Assembly (NCBI GenBank): GCA_963724135.1
Contig: CAVRTA010000004.1
Location: 930,001 to 994,000 of the forward strand
Reading direction: 5' to 3'
DNA from: DATLGB01 sp963724135
Lineage (GTDB): Bacteria > Actinomycetota > Thermoleophilia > Solirubrobacterales > Solirubrobacteraceae
DNA length: 64,000 nt
In this document: piece after piece, positions 43,852 through 52,107 of the stretch
Numbering within the stretch: position 1 is the stretch's first letter
How the letters are laid out: each line of letters begins with the position of its first letter
Notes under the pieces: model-generated
Told to the model about the DNA's origin: nothing
The model's database searches: none
Seen by the model: only the letters and a program-made list of their open reading frames with translations
Made by a program: the position numbers and the translations under genes

Positions 43852-46284
43852 ATGACGTTCCGCACCCGCGTCGCCGCCGTCGCCGCGTTCGCCCTCATCG
43901 CCCCCGCCGCAGACGCGGCGACCCGGCTCCCCACCAAAACCGTTGCGCTGACCAGCGCGAGCGCGGTCGCGCGCGACTGCACCGCCGGCCTGCTCGCTCC
44001 CCGCGTCGCCGGGGTCGCGCGCCACCGCTACGCCGCGAGCGTCGAGGGAGCGGTCACCTTCCGCATCGCCGGCGGCGCCCGCGCCGGCGACTGGGACCTG
44101 GCCCTCTTCGACGAGGGCGGCAACAAGCTCGCGGCGTCCGCCAACGGCGCCGCCACCGAGGTCGTCTCCGCGTGGACGTACGCCGGGGATCGCCTGACGC
44201 TCCAGGCCTGCCGGCGCAGCGGCAGCGCGCGCTCGGTGCGCCTGACGGTGTCGCCGGTCGCCGCGGAGCTGCCGCGTGACGAGGTGTCCAAGCTGATCCG
44301 CGTCGGCACCGCCGGCAACCGGCTCGTGCCGACCATGCTCGAGGAGCTCGGTCTCGACGTCACGCACCACCGCACCAGCGATTCGGTCGACGTCATCGTC
44401 CACGGCACGAAGCAGCTCGAGCTGCTCGAGCAGACCGGGCTCGACCTGACCACGCGGATCGCGGACCTCGACCGCGCCTACGCCGAGAGCCGCGCGGCCG
44501 ACGCGCGCCAGTCCGGGGGCAGCAACCTGCCCACCGGCCGCACCGACTACCGCACCTACGAGGACTACGGCACCGAGCTCAAGGCGCTCGCCGAGGCGAA
44601 CCCCACGCTCGTCAAGCGCTTCGAGCTGCCCTTCAAAACGATCCAGGGGCGCACCGTCGAGGGCATCGAGATCGGGCGCGACGTGCAGGAGCCCGAGGAC
44701 GGCCGGCCGGTGTTCCTGCTCGTCGGCATCCACCATGCCCGCGAGTGGCCCTCCGCCGAGACCGCCATGGAGTACGCCCACATGCTTGTCAAGGGCTACA
44801 AGAGCGACCCGCGCATCGCGCGCATCCTCGACAACGCGCGCGTGCTGGTGGTGCCGATCGTCAATCCCGACGGCTTCGTCTCCTCGCGCACGGCCTCCTT
44901 CAACCCGGCGGAGGACCCGGAGTACACGGCCGCCGCGGCGAGCGGGACCGGCGGGTACCGGCGCAAGAACTGCGGCGGCCCGGGCGCCAGCGGCTCGGAG
45001 CCCTGTGAGTCGGTGCCCGGCGTCGACCCCAACCGCAACTACGGCGCCGGCTGGGGCGGCGTCGGCGCGGCGTCGACGCCCGAGTCGCAGACCTACCGCG
45101 GCCCGGGGCCGTTCTCGGAGTTCGAGACCCAGAACCTGCAGGCGCTCGGCCACCAGCGCCAGATCGTCACGATGATCACCCTGCACAACGTCGCCGCGCT
45201 GGTGCTGCGTCCGCCGGGCCGCTCGACCGACGGCCTGGCGCCCGACGAGGCGCGGCTGAAGGCGCTGGGCGATGCGATGGGCAAGGCGACCGGCTACGTG
45301 TCCCAGTACGGCTGGCAGCTCTACGACACCTCGGGCACAACCGAGGACTGGTTCTACGCCGCGCTCGGGACGTTCGGCTACACGATCGAGATCGGCCCGC
45401 ACGATGGCTTCTTCCACGAGCCCTACGAGAGCGGCGTGATCCAGGAATGGAACGGCGAGGGCATCCGCGACGAGGCCAACGGCCACTTCCCCAACCCCGG
45501 CCAGGGGATGCGCGAGGCGCTCCTGCTGGCGGCCGAGAACGCGCTCGACACCCGCGACCACGGAGTGATCGAGGGCGCCGCGCCCGCGGGCAGCGTGCTG
45601 CGGATCTCGAAGGCGTTCAAGACGGCGACGAGCCGCGTCTGCACGGTGATGGTCTCGCCGCCGGTCGGGTTCGCCAACCCGCCCCTGAGCGAGGTCACGG
45701 CGGGCCAGTGCGTCGCCGAGACCGACCCGATCCTCTTCGACGACAACGTCGAGACGGCGATGACCGTGCCCAAGTCCGGCCTGTTCGAGTACCACGTCAA
45801 CCCGTCCACGCGCCCGTTCGAGGCCCAGGCCGGCAAGACCGAGGCGTTCAAGCTCACCTGCGAGGACGCGTCCGGCAAGGTGCTCGAGACGCGGGAGGTC
45901 GTCATCCGGCGCGGCCAGAGCGTCCAGCTCGGCGCGCTCTGCGGCGGGCGCAGCTGCGCCACCGCGTCGAAGCTCGGCCGGGTGCGGCTCACGAGCCGCT
46001 CCGTGCGGGTCGCCGGGCGCGCGAGTTGCGGTGCCGCGAGCGTGCGCGTCGCGGTCGCGCGCGTGAGTGGGAAGAACTGCCGCTTCCTGACCGCGTCGGG
46101 CCGGCTCGGCAAGGCGCGGCGCTGCTCGAAGCCCGTGTACCTGAAGGCGTCCGGGAAGGGCAGGTTCAAGCTGGTGCGCAGCGCGCGGCTGCCCCGCGGG
46201 CGCTACCTCGTGCTCAGCGTCGCGGTCGACAAATCGGGCGCGCGCCAGAAGCCGGCGGCGAGCAAGCGGGTCCGGCGCCGGTAG
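43852..46284 (+). CDS. secreted M14 zinc carboxypeptidase
   Basis: An 810-aa exported protein. Signal peptide TFRTRVAAVAAFALIAPAAD, a pre-peptidase beta domain (residues about 25-145), a propeptide-like region, then the M14 domain with the zinc ligands in GIHHAREWPSAE and MITLHNVAA, VDPNRNYG for carboxylate binding and the catalytic Glu in GYTIEIGPHDGF. The last 130 residues are Cys- and Arg-rich repeats of cell-wall type (RGRYLVLSVAVDKSGARQKP). ATG 43852 start. The stop codon lies inside a large palindrome. Confidence 0.92.
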   Translation: MTFRTRVAAVAAFALIAPAADAATRLPTKTVALTSASAVARDCTAGLLAPRVAGVARHRYAASVEGAVTFRIAGGARAGDWDLALFDEGGNKLAASANGAATEVVSAWTYAGDRLTLQACRRSGSARSVRLTVSPVAAELPRDEVSKLIRVGTAGNRLVPTMLEELGLDVTHHRTSDSVDVIVHGTKQLELLEQTGLDLTTRIADLDRAYAESRAADARQSGGSNLPTGRTDYRTYEDYGTELKALAEANPTLVKRFELPFKTIQGRTVEGIEIGRDVQEPEDGRPVFLLVGIHHAREWPSAETAMEYAHMLVKGYKSDPRIARILDNARVLVVPIVNPDGFVSSRTASFNPAEDPEYTAAAASGTGGYRRKNCGGPGASGSEPCESVPGVDPNRNYGAGWGGVGAASTPESQTYRGPGPFSEFETQNLQALGHQRQIVTMITLHNVAALVLRPPGRSTDGLAPDEARLKALGDAMGKATGYVSQYGWQLYDTSGTTEDWFYAALGTFGYTIEIGPHDGFFHEPYESGVIQEWNGEGIRDEANGHFPNPGQGMREALLLAAENALDTRDHGVIEGAAPAGSVLRISKAFKTATSRVCTVMVSPPVGFANPPLSEVTAGQCVAETDPILFDDNVETAMTVPKSGLFEYHVNPSTRPFEAQAGKTEAFKLTCEDASGKVLETREVVIRRGQSVQLGALCGGRSCATASKLGRVRLTSRSVRVAGRASCGAASVRVAVARVSGKNCRFLTASGRLGKARRCSKPVYLKASGKGRFKLVRSARLPRGRYLVLSVAVDKSGARQKPAASKRVRRR

Positions 46285-46301
46285 CCGCGGCTACCGGCGC
46301 C
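46274..46301. terminator. bidirectional terminator palindrome
   Basis: Perfect 14-bp arms, GGCGCCGGTAGCCG and its complement, with no spacer. It includes the TAG stop of the carboxypeptidase and ends 9 bp before the stop of the convergent gene, so it can serve both. No T run on either side. Confidence 0.7.
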
Positions 46302-46310
46302 GACTGGCGC

Positions 46311-46946
46311 TCAGCCCGGCAGGTCGCTCAGGTAGCCCGAGACGTAGCCGTTGACGAAGAACGTGTGGTTCTCGCCGATGTCTTCCTGCCTGATCGTGAC
46401 GGTGAACCGCAGGCAGTGACCTTCCGCGACCTGCAGCTTCACCGGGCCGCCGAAGATCCGGGTCAGGTTCGGTCCCTCGATCTCGGGCAGGTGGGTGGTC
46501 GCCCGGTCGAGCAACTCGGTCTCACCGTTCGGTGGGATGCACAGGACGTGGATGCTCGCGTTGTACGCGTCGGCCGGCGCGCTGAAGTAGAGCTGCGCGT
46601 ACTCGATGGTGAGCAGCTTGCCCTCGGGAACGGTGTACAGGATGCCTGCCGCCGTCGGCTGGTCGTGAGTCGCCGGAGTGGGTTCGAGGCGGATCTGAAC
46701 AGGCCTGGGCTGCTCCGGCGCCGCCGGCGGCTCCGGCTGGTTGGCGACGGTAACAGTGCCGGCGACCTGCGTGGTGCCCTGCGGCGCGACCGGGACCGGG
46801 TTCGCCGCGGTGTTGGTCACGAACACGTCCTGAACGGCCTTCGCGGCGACCGAGACGCCCGGAACCGCGATGGCGCCGGCAGCCAGACAGCCGCCGATGA
46901 GTACGACGATGCGGGTCCGTGAACGGGCCCTTGGACCGAGCTTCAT
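46311..46946 (-). CDS. exported hypothetical protein
   Basis: A 211-aa protein with a basic N-terminus and signal helix (RIVVLIGGCLAAGAIAVPG), the segment VQDVFVTNTAANPVPVAPQG and a Pro/Glu/Gln-rich linker, then a beta-rich C-terminal domain (LLTIEYAQLYFSAPADAYNA; CLRFTVTIRQEDI). Strong RBS GGGGAGG. The DVFVTNTAANPVPV segment occurs in several secreted proteins of this group of bacteria. Function unknown. Confidence 0.72.
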   Translation of the reverse strand: MKLGPRARSRTRIVVLIGGCLAAGAIAVPGVSVAAKAVQDVFVTNTAANPVPVAPQGTTQVAGTVTVANQPEPPAAPEQPRPVQIRLEPTPATHDQPTAAGILYTVPEGKLLTIEYAQLYFSAPADAYNASIHVLCIPPNGETELLDRATTHLPEIEGPNLTRIFGGPVKLQVAEGHCLRFTVTIRQEDIGENHTFFVNGYVSGYLSDLPG

Positions 46947-47065
46947 GAGATGTCCTCCCCTGTTTGAGCGCCGCTCCCCCGGCGGCTTTCGGACTCCGAG
47001 TCCGTGGAGGCCAGCCAGCGTTACACCGGAGCGCCTTGCGGTCAACTCCGGGTGCGTTCCGCCGG

Positions 47066-47902
47066 TCAGCGGCGTCGGCTGGCGACCTCGCGCTCGAGGC
47101 TCTCGAGCGCGTTGCGCAGCGCGCGCACGCGTTCCTCGAGGATGACCGCGTGCGCCTGCTCGTCGTCGGTCTCGTCGTCGTCGAGCAGCGCGCGCTCGGC
47201 GCGGGCGAGCTCGATCGCGCGCGCCTCCTCCATCGAGTTGATGACGATCCCGATGAACAGGTTGAAGATGAGAAAGCTCGCGAGCAGGACGTAGGAGACG
47301 TAGAACAGCAGCGTCCAGTCGGAGAGCTCGAGGCCCCGGTTGATGTAGTCGGGCAGGTTCTCGAGGGTGAGCAGGACGAACATCGTCACCATCGACTGGC
47401 CGATGTCGGCGAAGTTCTCCGGGTCGTGCTCGTCGAAGATGACCCAGCCGAGCATCCCGTAGACGTAGACGAGCAGCAGCGAGATCGCGGCCAGCGAGGC
47501 GACGCCCGGGATCGAGCGCGCGACGGCGACGGTGAGCACACGCAGGTCGGGCAGCAGCCGCACGGCGCGCACGACGCGCAGCAGCCGCGCGACGCGCAGC
47601 AGCGTCGCGTTCTCGCGCAGTCCCGGGACGAAGCTCGCGCCGACGACGAGGAAGTCGAACACGTTCCAGCCCGAGCGGAAGTAGGCGCCCGGCCGGAAAC
47701 CGGTGGCCGCGAAGCGGATCAGCAGCTCCACGACGAAGACGCCGAGGATCACGTCGTTGGCGAGATCGAGCTCCGCGCCGATGTCGCGCTCGATGCGCGC
47801 GTATGTCTCCAGCCCGAGCACGATCGCGTTGAGCACGATCACCCCGAGCATCAGCGGGTCGAACCAGCGTGACTCGACGAGGCGGCGGCAGAGGTCCGTC
47901 AT
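47066..47902 (-). CDS. voltage-gated ion channel, bacterial sodium-channel type
   Basis: A 278-aa six-helix channel. S1 starts at residue 13; S4 carries arginines every third residue (R103, R106, R109, R112, R115). The pore filter is TLENLPDY (179-186), close to the TLESW-type filter of BacNav channels. S6 (FLIFNLFIGIVINSMEEA) ends in a coiled-coil-like acidic helix rich in Glu and Arg (231-275), as in NaChBac-family tetramers. The Glu in the filter suggests Na+ or Ca2+ selectivity. Confidence 0.88.
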   Translation of the reverse strand: MTDLCRRLVESRWFDPLMLGVIVLNAIVLGLETYARIERDIGAELDLANDVILGVFVVELLIRFAATGFRPGAYFRSGWNVFDFLVVGASFVPGLRENATLLRVARLLRVVRAVRLLPDLRVLTVAVARSIPGVASLAAISLLLVYVYGMLGWVIFDEHDPENFADIGQSMVTMFVLLTLENLPDYINRGLELSDWTLLFYVSYVLLASFLIFNLFIGIVINSMEEARAIELARAERALLDDDETDDEQAHAVILEERVRALRNALESLEREVASRRR

Positions 47903-47925
47903 GGGGTGCGCGAACGCTAGTGCCG

Positions 47926-48327
47926 CTACGCGTTCCAGGCGGCGTCGAACGCCGCCATGTCGGCGGGCACGAGCCACGCCTCGGCGAGGCGCCCGTCGTC
48001 GACGCGATACAGCCCGGCGGTGCGCCAGGACCGCTGCTCGCCGCCGAGCAGCGCGCTGCCATCGGCGATGGAGACGTAGACGTCGTCGTAGCTGACGTGC
48101 ATGTGCTCGGTGATGCGCATCGACGTTCCCGCGAGCTCGCGGCGGCGCGCGAAGTAGGCGAGCACGTCGGCGCGGCCGGTGTGGTCGCCGGCGATCGGGC
48201 TCGTGCCCGGCACGTGCCAGATGACGTCGGGCGCGAGCATCTGGGCGACCGGCTCGACCGGGCCGCCCAGGTACATGTGCCGCTGGCGCGACAGGAACTC
48301 GCGCACGATCCGTTCCGTTCTGGGCAT
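47926..48327 (-). CDS. NTF2/SnoaL-like protein
   Basis: A 133-aa cone-fold protein: TERIVREFLSRQRHMYLGG, VAQMLAPDVIWHVPGTSPIA, DVLAYFARRRELA and TAGLYRVDDGRLAEAWLVPA. Such folds bind small hydrophobic ligands, sometimes as enzymes. It is divergent from a TetR regulator with 33 bp between them and is the probable target gene. Confidence 0.82.
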   Translation of the reverse strand: MPRTERIVREFLSRQRHMYLGGPVEPVAQMLAPDVIWHVPGTSPIAGDHTGRADVLAYFARRRELAGTSMRITEHMHVSYDDVYVSIADGSALLGGEQRSWRTAGLYRVDDGRLAEAWLVPADMAAFDAAWNA

Positions 48328-48351
48328 CCGCCTCGGGGACTAGCGTACCCA

Positions 48352-48371
48352 GATACATACATGCGTGTACG
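48352..48371. promoter_or_regulatory. candidate TetR operator
   Basis: TACATACATGCGTGTACGTA is an imperfect palindrome overlapping the ATG of the TetR gene, in the gap between the divergent SnoaL-like and TetR genes. Confidence 0.5.
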
Positions 48372-48969
48372 TAACGCGTCACAGACGACGACCCAGGCCG
48401 AGCGCCGGGCGCGCTCGCGCAGCGCACTGCTCGAGTCGGCCGCCCGCGGTCTCTCGCGCCACGGGTACGCCAACCTCAGGCTCGAGGACGTCGCGCGCGA
48501 GGCCGGCTACACGCGCGGCGCGCTCTACCACCAGTTCGCCGACAAGGAGGAGCTGGCGCTCGCCGTCCTCGAATGGGTCGACGAGACGTGGCGCCGGGAG
48601 GTCGGGGACGCCATCGACCGCGACGCCGACGCGGCGGGACAGCTGATCGCGCTCGCGCGCGGCCATGCCGTCTTCTGCCGCCGCGAGGTCGCCCGATTCG
48701 CGATGGCGCTGCGGCTCGAGTTCAGCGCCACCGACCACCCGGTCGGCCGCGAGGTCGAGCGGATCTCGGAGACGTTCGTCAGGCGCTGCTCGCGCCTGAT
48801 CGCGAGGGGCCGTCGGGACGGGTCGATCCCGCCGGGCCCGCCCGCGCGGGCGACGGCGCTGGCGCTGTTCGGCGCGGTCGAGGGTGCCGTCATCGCCCTC
48901 GCCGGGCAGGCGCCACACGACGAGGAACTGGCCGCGCGCGCGGTCGCCGGCGTTCTCGGCGTCGGCTAG
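48361..48969 (+). CDS. TetR-family transcriptional regulator
   Basis: A 202-aa protein with the N-terminal TetR HTH (ARSRSALLESAARGLSRHGY, then VAREAGYTRGALYHQFADKE) and a helical ligand domain. ATG 48361 directly follows the SnoaL-like promoter region, so the palindrome over the start may be its own operator. Its last 4 bp overlap the convergent NlpC/P60 gene. Confidence 0.88.
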   Translation: MRVRNASQTTTQAERRARSRSALLESAARGLSRHGYANLRLEDVAREAGYTRGALYHQFADKEELALAVLEWVDETWRREVGDAIDRDADAAGQLIALARGHAVFCRREVARFAMALRLEFSATDHPVGREVERISETFVRRCSRLIARGRRDGSIPPGPPARATALALFGAVEGAVIALAGQAPHDEELAARAVAGVLGVG

Positions 48970-49787
48970 AGGCCCGGCGGATGGCGGACCGTGAAGTCCG
49001 CGGGGCTGCGCATCGAGCGCGTCCAGCGGGTGCCGCGCTGGGACAGCCCGCTGGTGTCGAAGCGGCGGCCCGCGACGACCATGAACATGTGGCCGCGGTT
49101 GGCGTAGATCGTGATCCAGCGGCCGCGACCGGGCGCGCCCCAGCGCCGGAAGGCGCCCGAGGGCAGCGGGGAGGCGAGCAGGCCCGCGCCGTGCAGCGCG
49201 TAGCTGACCGAGCCCGAGCAGTCGTACCCGGAGGCGCGGAAGCGCCGGTGCCCGCCGCCGTAGCGGTACGGCTTCGTCGCGATCCGGTCGGCGGCGGCGA
49301 TCACCTGGCGGACCGCCGGCGGCAGGCCGCCGCGCCCGTTGGGGAACAGCGTCTGCCGCAGCACCGGCCCGCGCCGCCCCAGCGCCGCCCACGTCGCCGG
49401 CCCGACCACCCCGTCGGCGGCGAGCCCGCGCCGGCGCTGGAAGCCCCGCACCGCCGCGTCGGTCCCGGGCCCGAAGATCCCGTCGGCGGGTATGCCCAGC
49501 GCCCGCTGGAGCGCCTTCACCGCGGCGCGCTTGCCCCGCACGCGGCGAGCGGTCAGCGCCGCCCACGTCGCCGGCCCGACCACCCCGTCGGCGGCGAGCC
49601 CGCGCCTGCGCTGGAAGCTCCTCACCGCCCGCTTCGTGGCGGGGCCGTAGATCCCGTCGACCGGCAGGTGCAGCTTGCGCTGTACGACCTTGACCCGCGG
49701 GCCATGGCTGCCGCGCTTGAGCACGCGCGCCTCCGCCGGCGCGGCGAGCGCCGCGAGCAGCACTCCGACCAGCAACCGGCTCCTCAC
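48966..49787 (-). CDS. secreted peptidoglycan hydrolase, two PG-binding domains plus NlpC/P60
   Basis: A 273-aa protein. Signal peptide RSRLLVGVLLAALAAPAEA, two PG_binding_1 modules (VVQRKLHLPVDGIYGPATKR and KALQRALGIPADGIFGPGTD), then a NlpC/P60-like C-terminus with the catalytic Cys in YDCSGSVSYAL and His in NRGHMFMVV. The two modules contain a nearly identical 60-bp DNA segment (49381 and 49555), a recent internal duplication. It probably cleaves cell-wall peptides. Confidence 0.88.
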   Translation of the reverse strand: MRSRLLVGVLLAALAAPAEARVLKRGSHGPRVKVVQRKLHLPVDGIYGPATKRAVRSFQRRRGLAADGVVGPATWAALTARRVRGKRAAVKALQRALGIPADGIFGPGTDAAVRGFQRRRGLAADGVVGPATWAALGRRGPVLRQTLFPNGRGGLPPAVRQVIAAADRIATKPYRYGGGHRRFRASGYDCSGSVSYALHGAGLLASPLPSGAFRRWGAPGRGRWITIYANRGHMFMVVAGRRFDTSGLSQRGTRWTRSMRSPADFTVRHPPGL

Positions 49788-49868
49788 TCCGCGCGGTCTA
49801 GCAGCGCGGCGCGCGCCTCAGTGCACGATCTCCTTCAGGCGCGGCGAGCCTCATAGGGCTCGGATGAG

Positions 49869-49953
49869 TGCGGCTGAGAGGACTCGAACCTCCACGGGCT
49901 TTCGCCCACACGGACCTGAACCGTGCGCGTCTACCAAGTTCCGCCACAGCCGC
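49869..49953 (-). tRNA. tRNA-Leu(CAG)
   Basis: An 85-nt class II tRNA with acceptor GCGGCTG/CAGCCGC, anticodon loop TTCAGGT between CACGG and CCGTG (anticodon CAG), a long variable arm and T loop TTCGAGT. Confidence 0.95.
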
Positions 49954-50081
49954 GGGAACGGCGGAAAGCCTAGCGATCGATCACCGCGACGGAGGGGTGT
50001 GGCACCTGGGTTGCGCGTGGCGCAACTGACACGCCACACCCCCGGATCGCGGACGCGGGTCGCTATATTGCCCGGCCCCGC

Positions 50082-50154
50082 GCCGCTATCGTCTAGGGGA
50101 CTAGGACGCCGCCCTCTCACGGCGGAAACCGGGGTTCGAATCCCCGTAGCGGTA
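50082..50154 (+). tRNA. tRNA-Glu(CTC), integration target
   Basis: A 73-nt cloverleaf with anticodon loop CTCTCAC between CCGCC and GGCGG (anticodon CTC), T loop TTCGAAT and discriminator A. The last 21 bases belong to the 22-bp sequence repeated at 60849-60870. Confidence 0.95.
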
Positions 50155-50155
50155 C
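50134..50155. repeat. attL (22-bp core in tRNA-Glu)
   Basis: Starts GTTCGAATCCCC and ends GCGGTAC. It covers the T loop and 3' acceptor strand of tRNA-Glu and matches 60849-60870 exactly. Confidence 0.92.
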
Positions 50156-50162
50156 TCCGAAG

Positions 50163-50185
50163 CTCCGCTCTAGCCAGCGGAGTTT
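50163..50185. terminator. hairpin just inside the element, after tRNA-Glu
   Basis: CTCCGCT and AGCGGAG around CTAGCC, followed by TTT. Likely ends tRNA-Glu transcription. Confidence 0.6.
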
Positions 50186-50203
50186 CTCCGTTTCAAGGGC
50201 TCC

Positions 50204-50226
50204 GTGGGGAACGCTGTGGGGAAGTC
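50204..50226. repeat. candidate integrase arm sites, left
   Basis: Two copies of GTGGGGAA, at 50204-50211 and 50216-50223, 12 bp apart. The same word occurs as a tandem pair near the right end (60710-60730) in the same orientation. Confidence 0.45.
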
Positions 50227-50267
50227 ACGATGCTGCTCGGAGCCCGCTCCTCAATACCGTTCGCCAA

Positions 50268-51077
50268 GTGACGAGCGTGGCCAGCCCCAGAGTCGTCGCC
50301 CGTTCTCTGCCTGCGGCTGCGGGTGTTGGGGCGACAGTCGGGATTCTCGGTGGTCTGATCGGTCTCGGAGGCGCTGAGTTCCGCCTGCCGCTGCTCATCA
50401 CGATCTTCGGCTTCGTCGCCCTGCAAGCGGTGATCGTGAACAAAGCGATGAGCCTGATCGTGGTCCTGACGGCGCTGCCTGCCCGTCTGCTGGGTGTGCC
50501 GTTCGATGAGGTCGCCCAGCACTGGGGCGCGATCTTGAACCTGCTCGCGGGCAGCCTGATCGGCGCGTGGCTGGGCGCGACCTGGGCCACGCGCATGGCA
50601 TCGGCCACGCTCTATCGAGTGCTCGCTGTGCTGCTGGTGCTCATCGCGGTCGCGCTCGCTGCCAACCACGCTGGCACCATCGAACCCGCACAACTGTCCA
50701 AGCCGGTGGAGATCGTCGCGGGCGTCGTCGCCGGTCTTGGCATCGGGGTCGTGGCTGCCTTGATGGGCGTAGCCGGAGGAGAGCTTCTGATTCCGACCTT
50801 CGTGCTGCTCTACGGCGTCAACGTCAAGCTGGCAGGCAGCCTCTCGCTGGCGGTGTCCCTGCCGACGATGCTGGTCGCGTTCGCTCGATACAGCCGGGAT
50901 GGGAGCTTCGTCGTGCTGCGCCAGCACCGCAGCTTCGTCGTGACCATGGCCCTTGGCTCCATCATCGGGACGATCATCGGTGCTGCGTTGGTAGGCGTGG
51001 TCTCAGCCGGGGTGGTGGTTCCCTTGCTGGTCGCGCTACTACTGGCGTCGTCGGTCAAGGTCTGGCAGCACTCTTGA
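50268..51077 (+). CDS. TauE/SafE-family sulfite/anion exporter
   Basis: A 269-aa polytopic protein, about eight hydrophobic helices in two similar halves (GATVGILGGLIGLGGAEFRL; GLGIGVVAALMGVAGGELLI), each with the family's G-rich turn. Exports sulfite, sulfoacetate or related anions. It is the only transporter in the element and lies next to attL, so it looks like cargo. GTG 50268 start. Its end overlaps the convergent Cys-rich gene by 23 bp. Confidence 0.82.
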   Translation: MTSVASPRVVARSLPAAAGVGATVGILGGLIGLGGAEFRLPLLITIFGFVALQAVIVNKAMSLIVVLTALPARLLGVPFDEVAQHWGAILNLLAGSLIGAWLGATWATRMASATLYRVLAVLLVLIAVALAANHAGTIEPAQLSKPVEIVAGVVAGLGIGVVAALMGVAGGELLIPTFVLLYGVNVKLAGSLSLAVSLPTMLVAFARYSRDGSFVVLRQHRSFVVTMALGSIIGTIIGAALVGVVSAGVVVPLLVALLLASSVKVWQHS

Positions 51078-51534
51078 CGGGCATCGCCAAGCTTCTGTGC
51101 TTCCCGCAGTACCGGCCAATCGTCGGCGCGCTCACGCAATCCTCGACCGCGCAGGTACCGGCGTAGCCTCCGGCGCTGGCACATGCCGGACAAACGCTCC
51201 GCTTCAGCCTCGCCGGACGCCTGCAACCTTCCTCGGCGTACCCGCACTCCCCGTTGGGACCACGCCGTACCTGCGGCGCGGTGTCCTGATCGTCAGGGAT
51301 CGACCGATGGCGATAGCAACTCAGCCCCAGCCCGCGTGGCGGGCGAGTGCAGCCCTTCAGGCGGCATTCCGGCTTCGCTGGTTCGGGCTCGACTTGGCGA
51401 GTGCGGACGATGCCATTCCGCCTCGGACTACGGCCAAGCTCCTCGGCCACACGGTCTAGCTGGGCAGCGTGACCGGCGCAGAACCTCCGACCGGCTACCT
51501 GCTCACCCGTGCAGTGCGGGCTCCGACACCGCAT
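51055..51534 (-). CDS. Cys-rich protein with four zinc-finger-like repeats
   Basis: A 159-aa protein with four similar units: CRSPHCTGEQ...FCAGH, CRLKGCTRPP...SCYRH, CGYAEEGCRRP...VCPAC and CAVEDCVSAP...YCGKH. Each has the pattern C-x4/6-C-x8/10-C-x2-H/C, consistent with four separate zinc knuckles joined by basic linkers. No named family recognised. It is the last gene of a minus-strand run that begins with an XRE regulator. Nucleic-acid binding is plausible but not shown. Confidence 0.7.
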   Translation of the reverse strand: MRCRSPHCTGEQVAGRRFCAGHAAQLDRVAEELGRSPRRNGIVRTRQVEPEPAKPECRLKGCTRPPRGLGLSCYRHRSIPDDQDTAPQVRRGPNGECGYAEEGCRRPARLKRSVCPACASAGGYAGTCAVEDCVSAPTIGRYCGKHRSLAMPVKSAARP

Positions 51535-51847
51535 CTTCGTGCTCCTCCGGCTGCGCGATCACGAGCCGGTCATGCTCCCATTGCAGCTTCTCCAGTCGGT
51601 CACGGGCCTCGTTCACGCGCCCTTGGACGGAGTAGACAATCTGTCTGGCTTCCACGGCGCGCAAGTCGGCCTCAGGCCAAAGGTCGTCGCATGGCCGCTC
51701 AGCGCGCCATGCCCAATGCTCGGCCTCAAGCTCGGCCACGAATAGGTCGTCCTCGGCCTGGAGCATGTCTTCACGCGCACGGACAAGCTCGGCCTCGTGC
51801 GCGACGTACTCGGCCTCGGGGATGGCGCGCTCGATCACGACGCGCAT
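51503..51847 (-). CDS. coiled-coil hypothetical protein
   Basis: A 114-aa Glu/Ala/Arg-rich protein (EAEYVAHEAELVRAREDMLQ; LEAEHWAWRAERP; RVNEARDRLEKLQWEHDRL) predicted to be almost wholly helical. It overlaps the genes on both sides (32 bp and 13 bp). A scaffold-like or regulatory role is possible; no family recognised. Confidence 0.65.
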   Translation of the reverse strand: MRVVIERAIPEAEYVAHEAELVRAREDMLQAEDDLFVAELEAEHWAWRAERPCDDLWPEADLRAVEARQIVYSVQGRVNEARDRLEKLQWEHDRLVIAQPEEHEDAVSEPALHG

Positions 51848-52107
51848 GGCTCGTGCTTGGCTAGGAAGGCGCGCTCACTCCGGTGAAGCGGATGGCCTGC
51901 GTCGGCCTTGGCCTGAAGGCGCTTCAAGGTCGCGGCATCCTCGGCCTGCTGGGCAGGCCCGCCAAATGTCTCCAAGGCGCTCGGCGCCTGCTGGGGCTTT
52001 TGGTAGAGCACCGCCCTGCTGGCATCCGCAAGGTGCTGGTAGCCCTGGGCATCCTCGGAGGCCAATCCGACCTCGACCACGGTTGCGACTCCATCATCGC
52101 GGCGCAT
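51835..52107 (-). CDS. hypothetical protein downstream of prohead protease
   Basis: A 90-aa protein (RRDDGVATVVEVGLASEDAQ, then ALETFGGPAQQAEDAATLKR and a basic C-terminus). Its ATG overlaps the protease stop as TAATG, indicating coupled translation. Function unknown. Confidence 0.65.
   Translation of the reverse strand: MRRDDGVATVVEVGLASEDAQGYQHLADASRAVLYQKPQQAPSALETFGGPAQQAEDAATLKRLQAKADAGHPLHRSERAFLAKHEPCAS

Noticed and set aside
43540..45795. Long minus-strand open frame of 751 codons opposite the carboxypeptidase
   Set aside because: Shadow of the M14 gene, with no domain content of its own.
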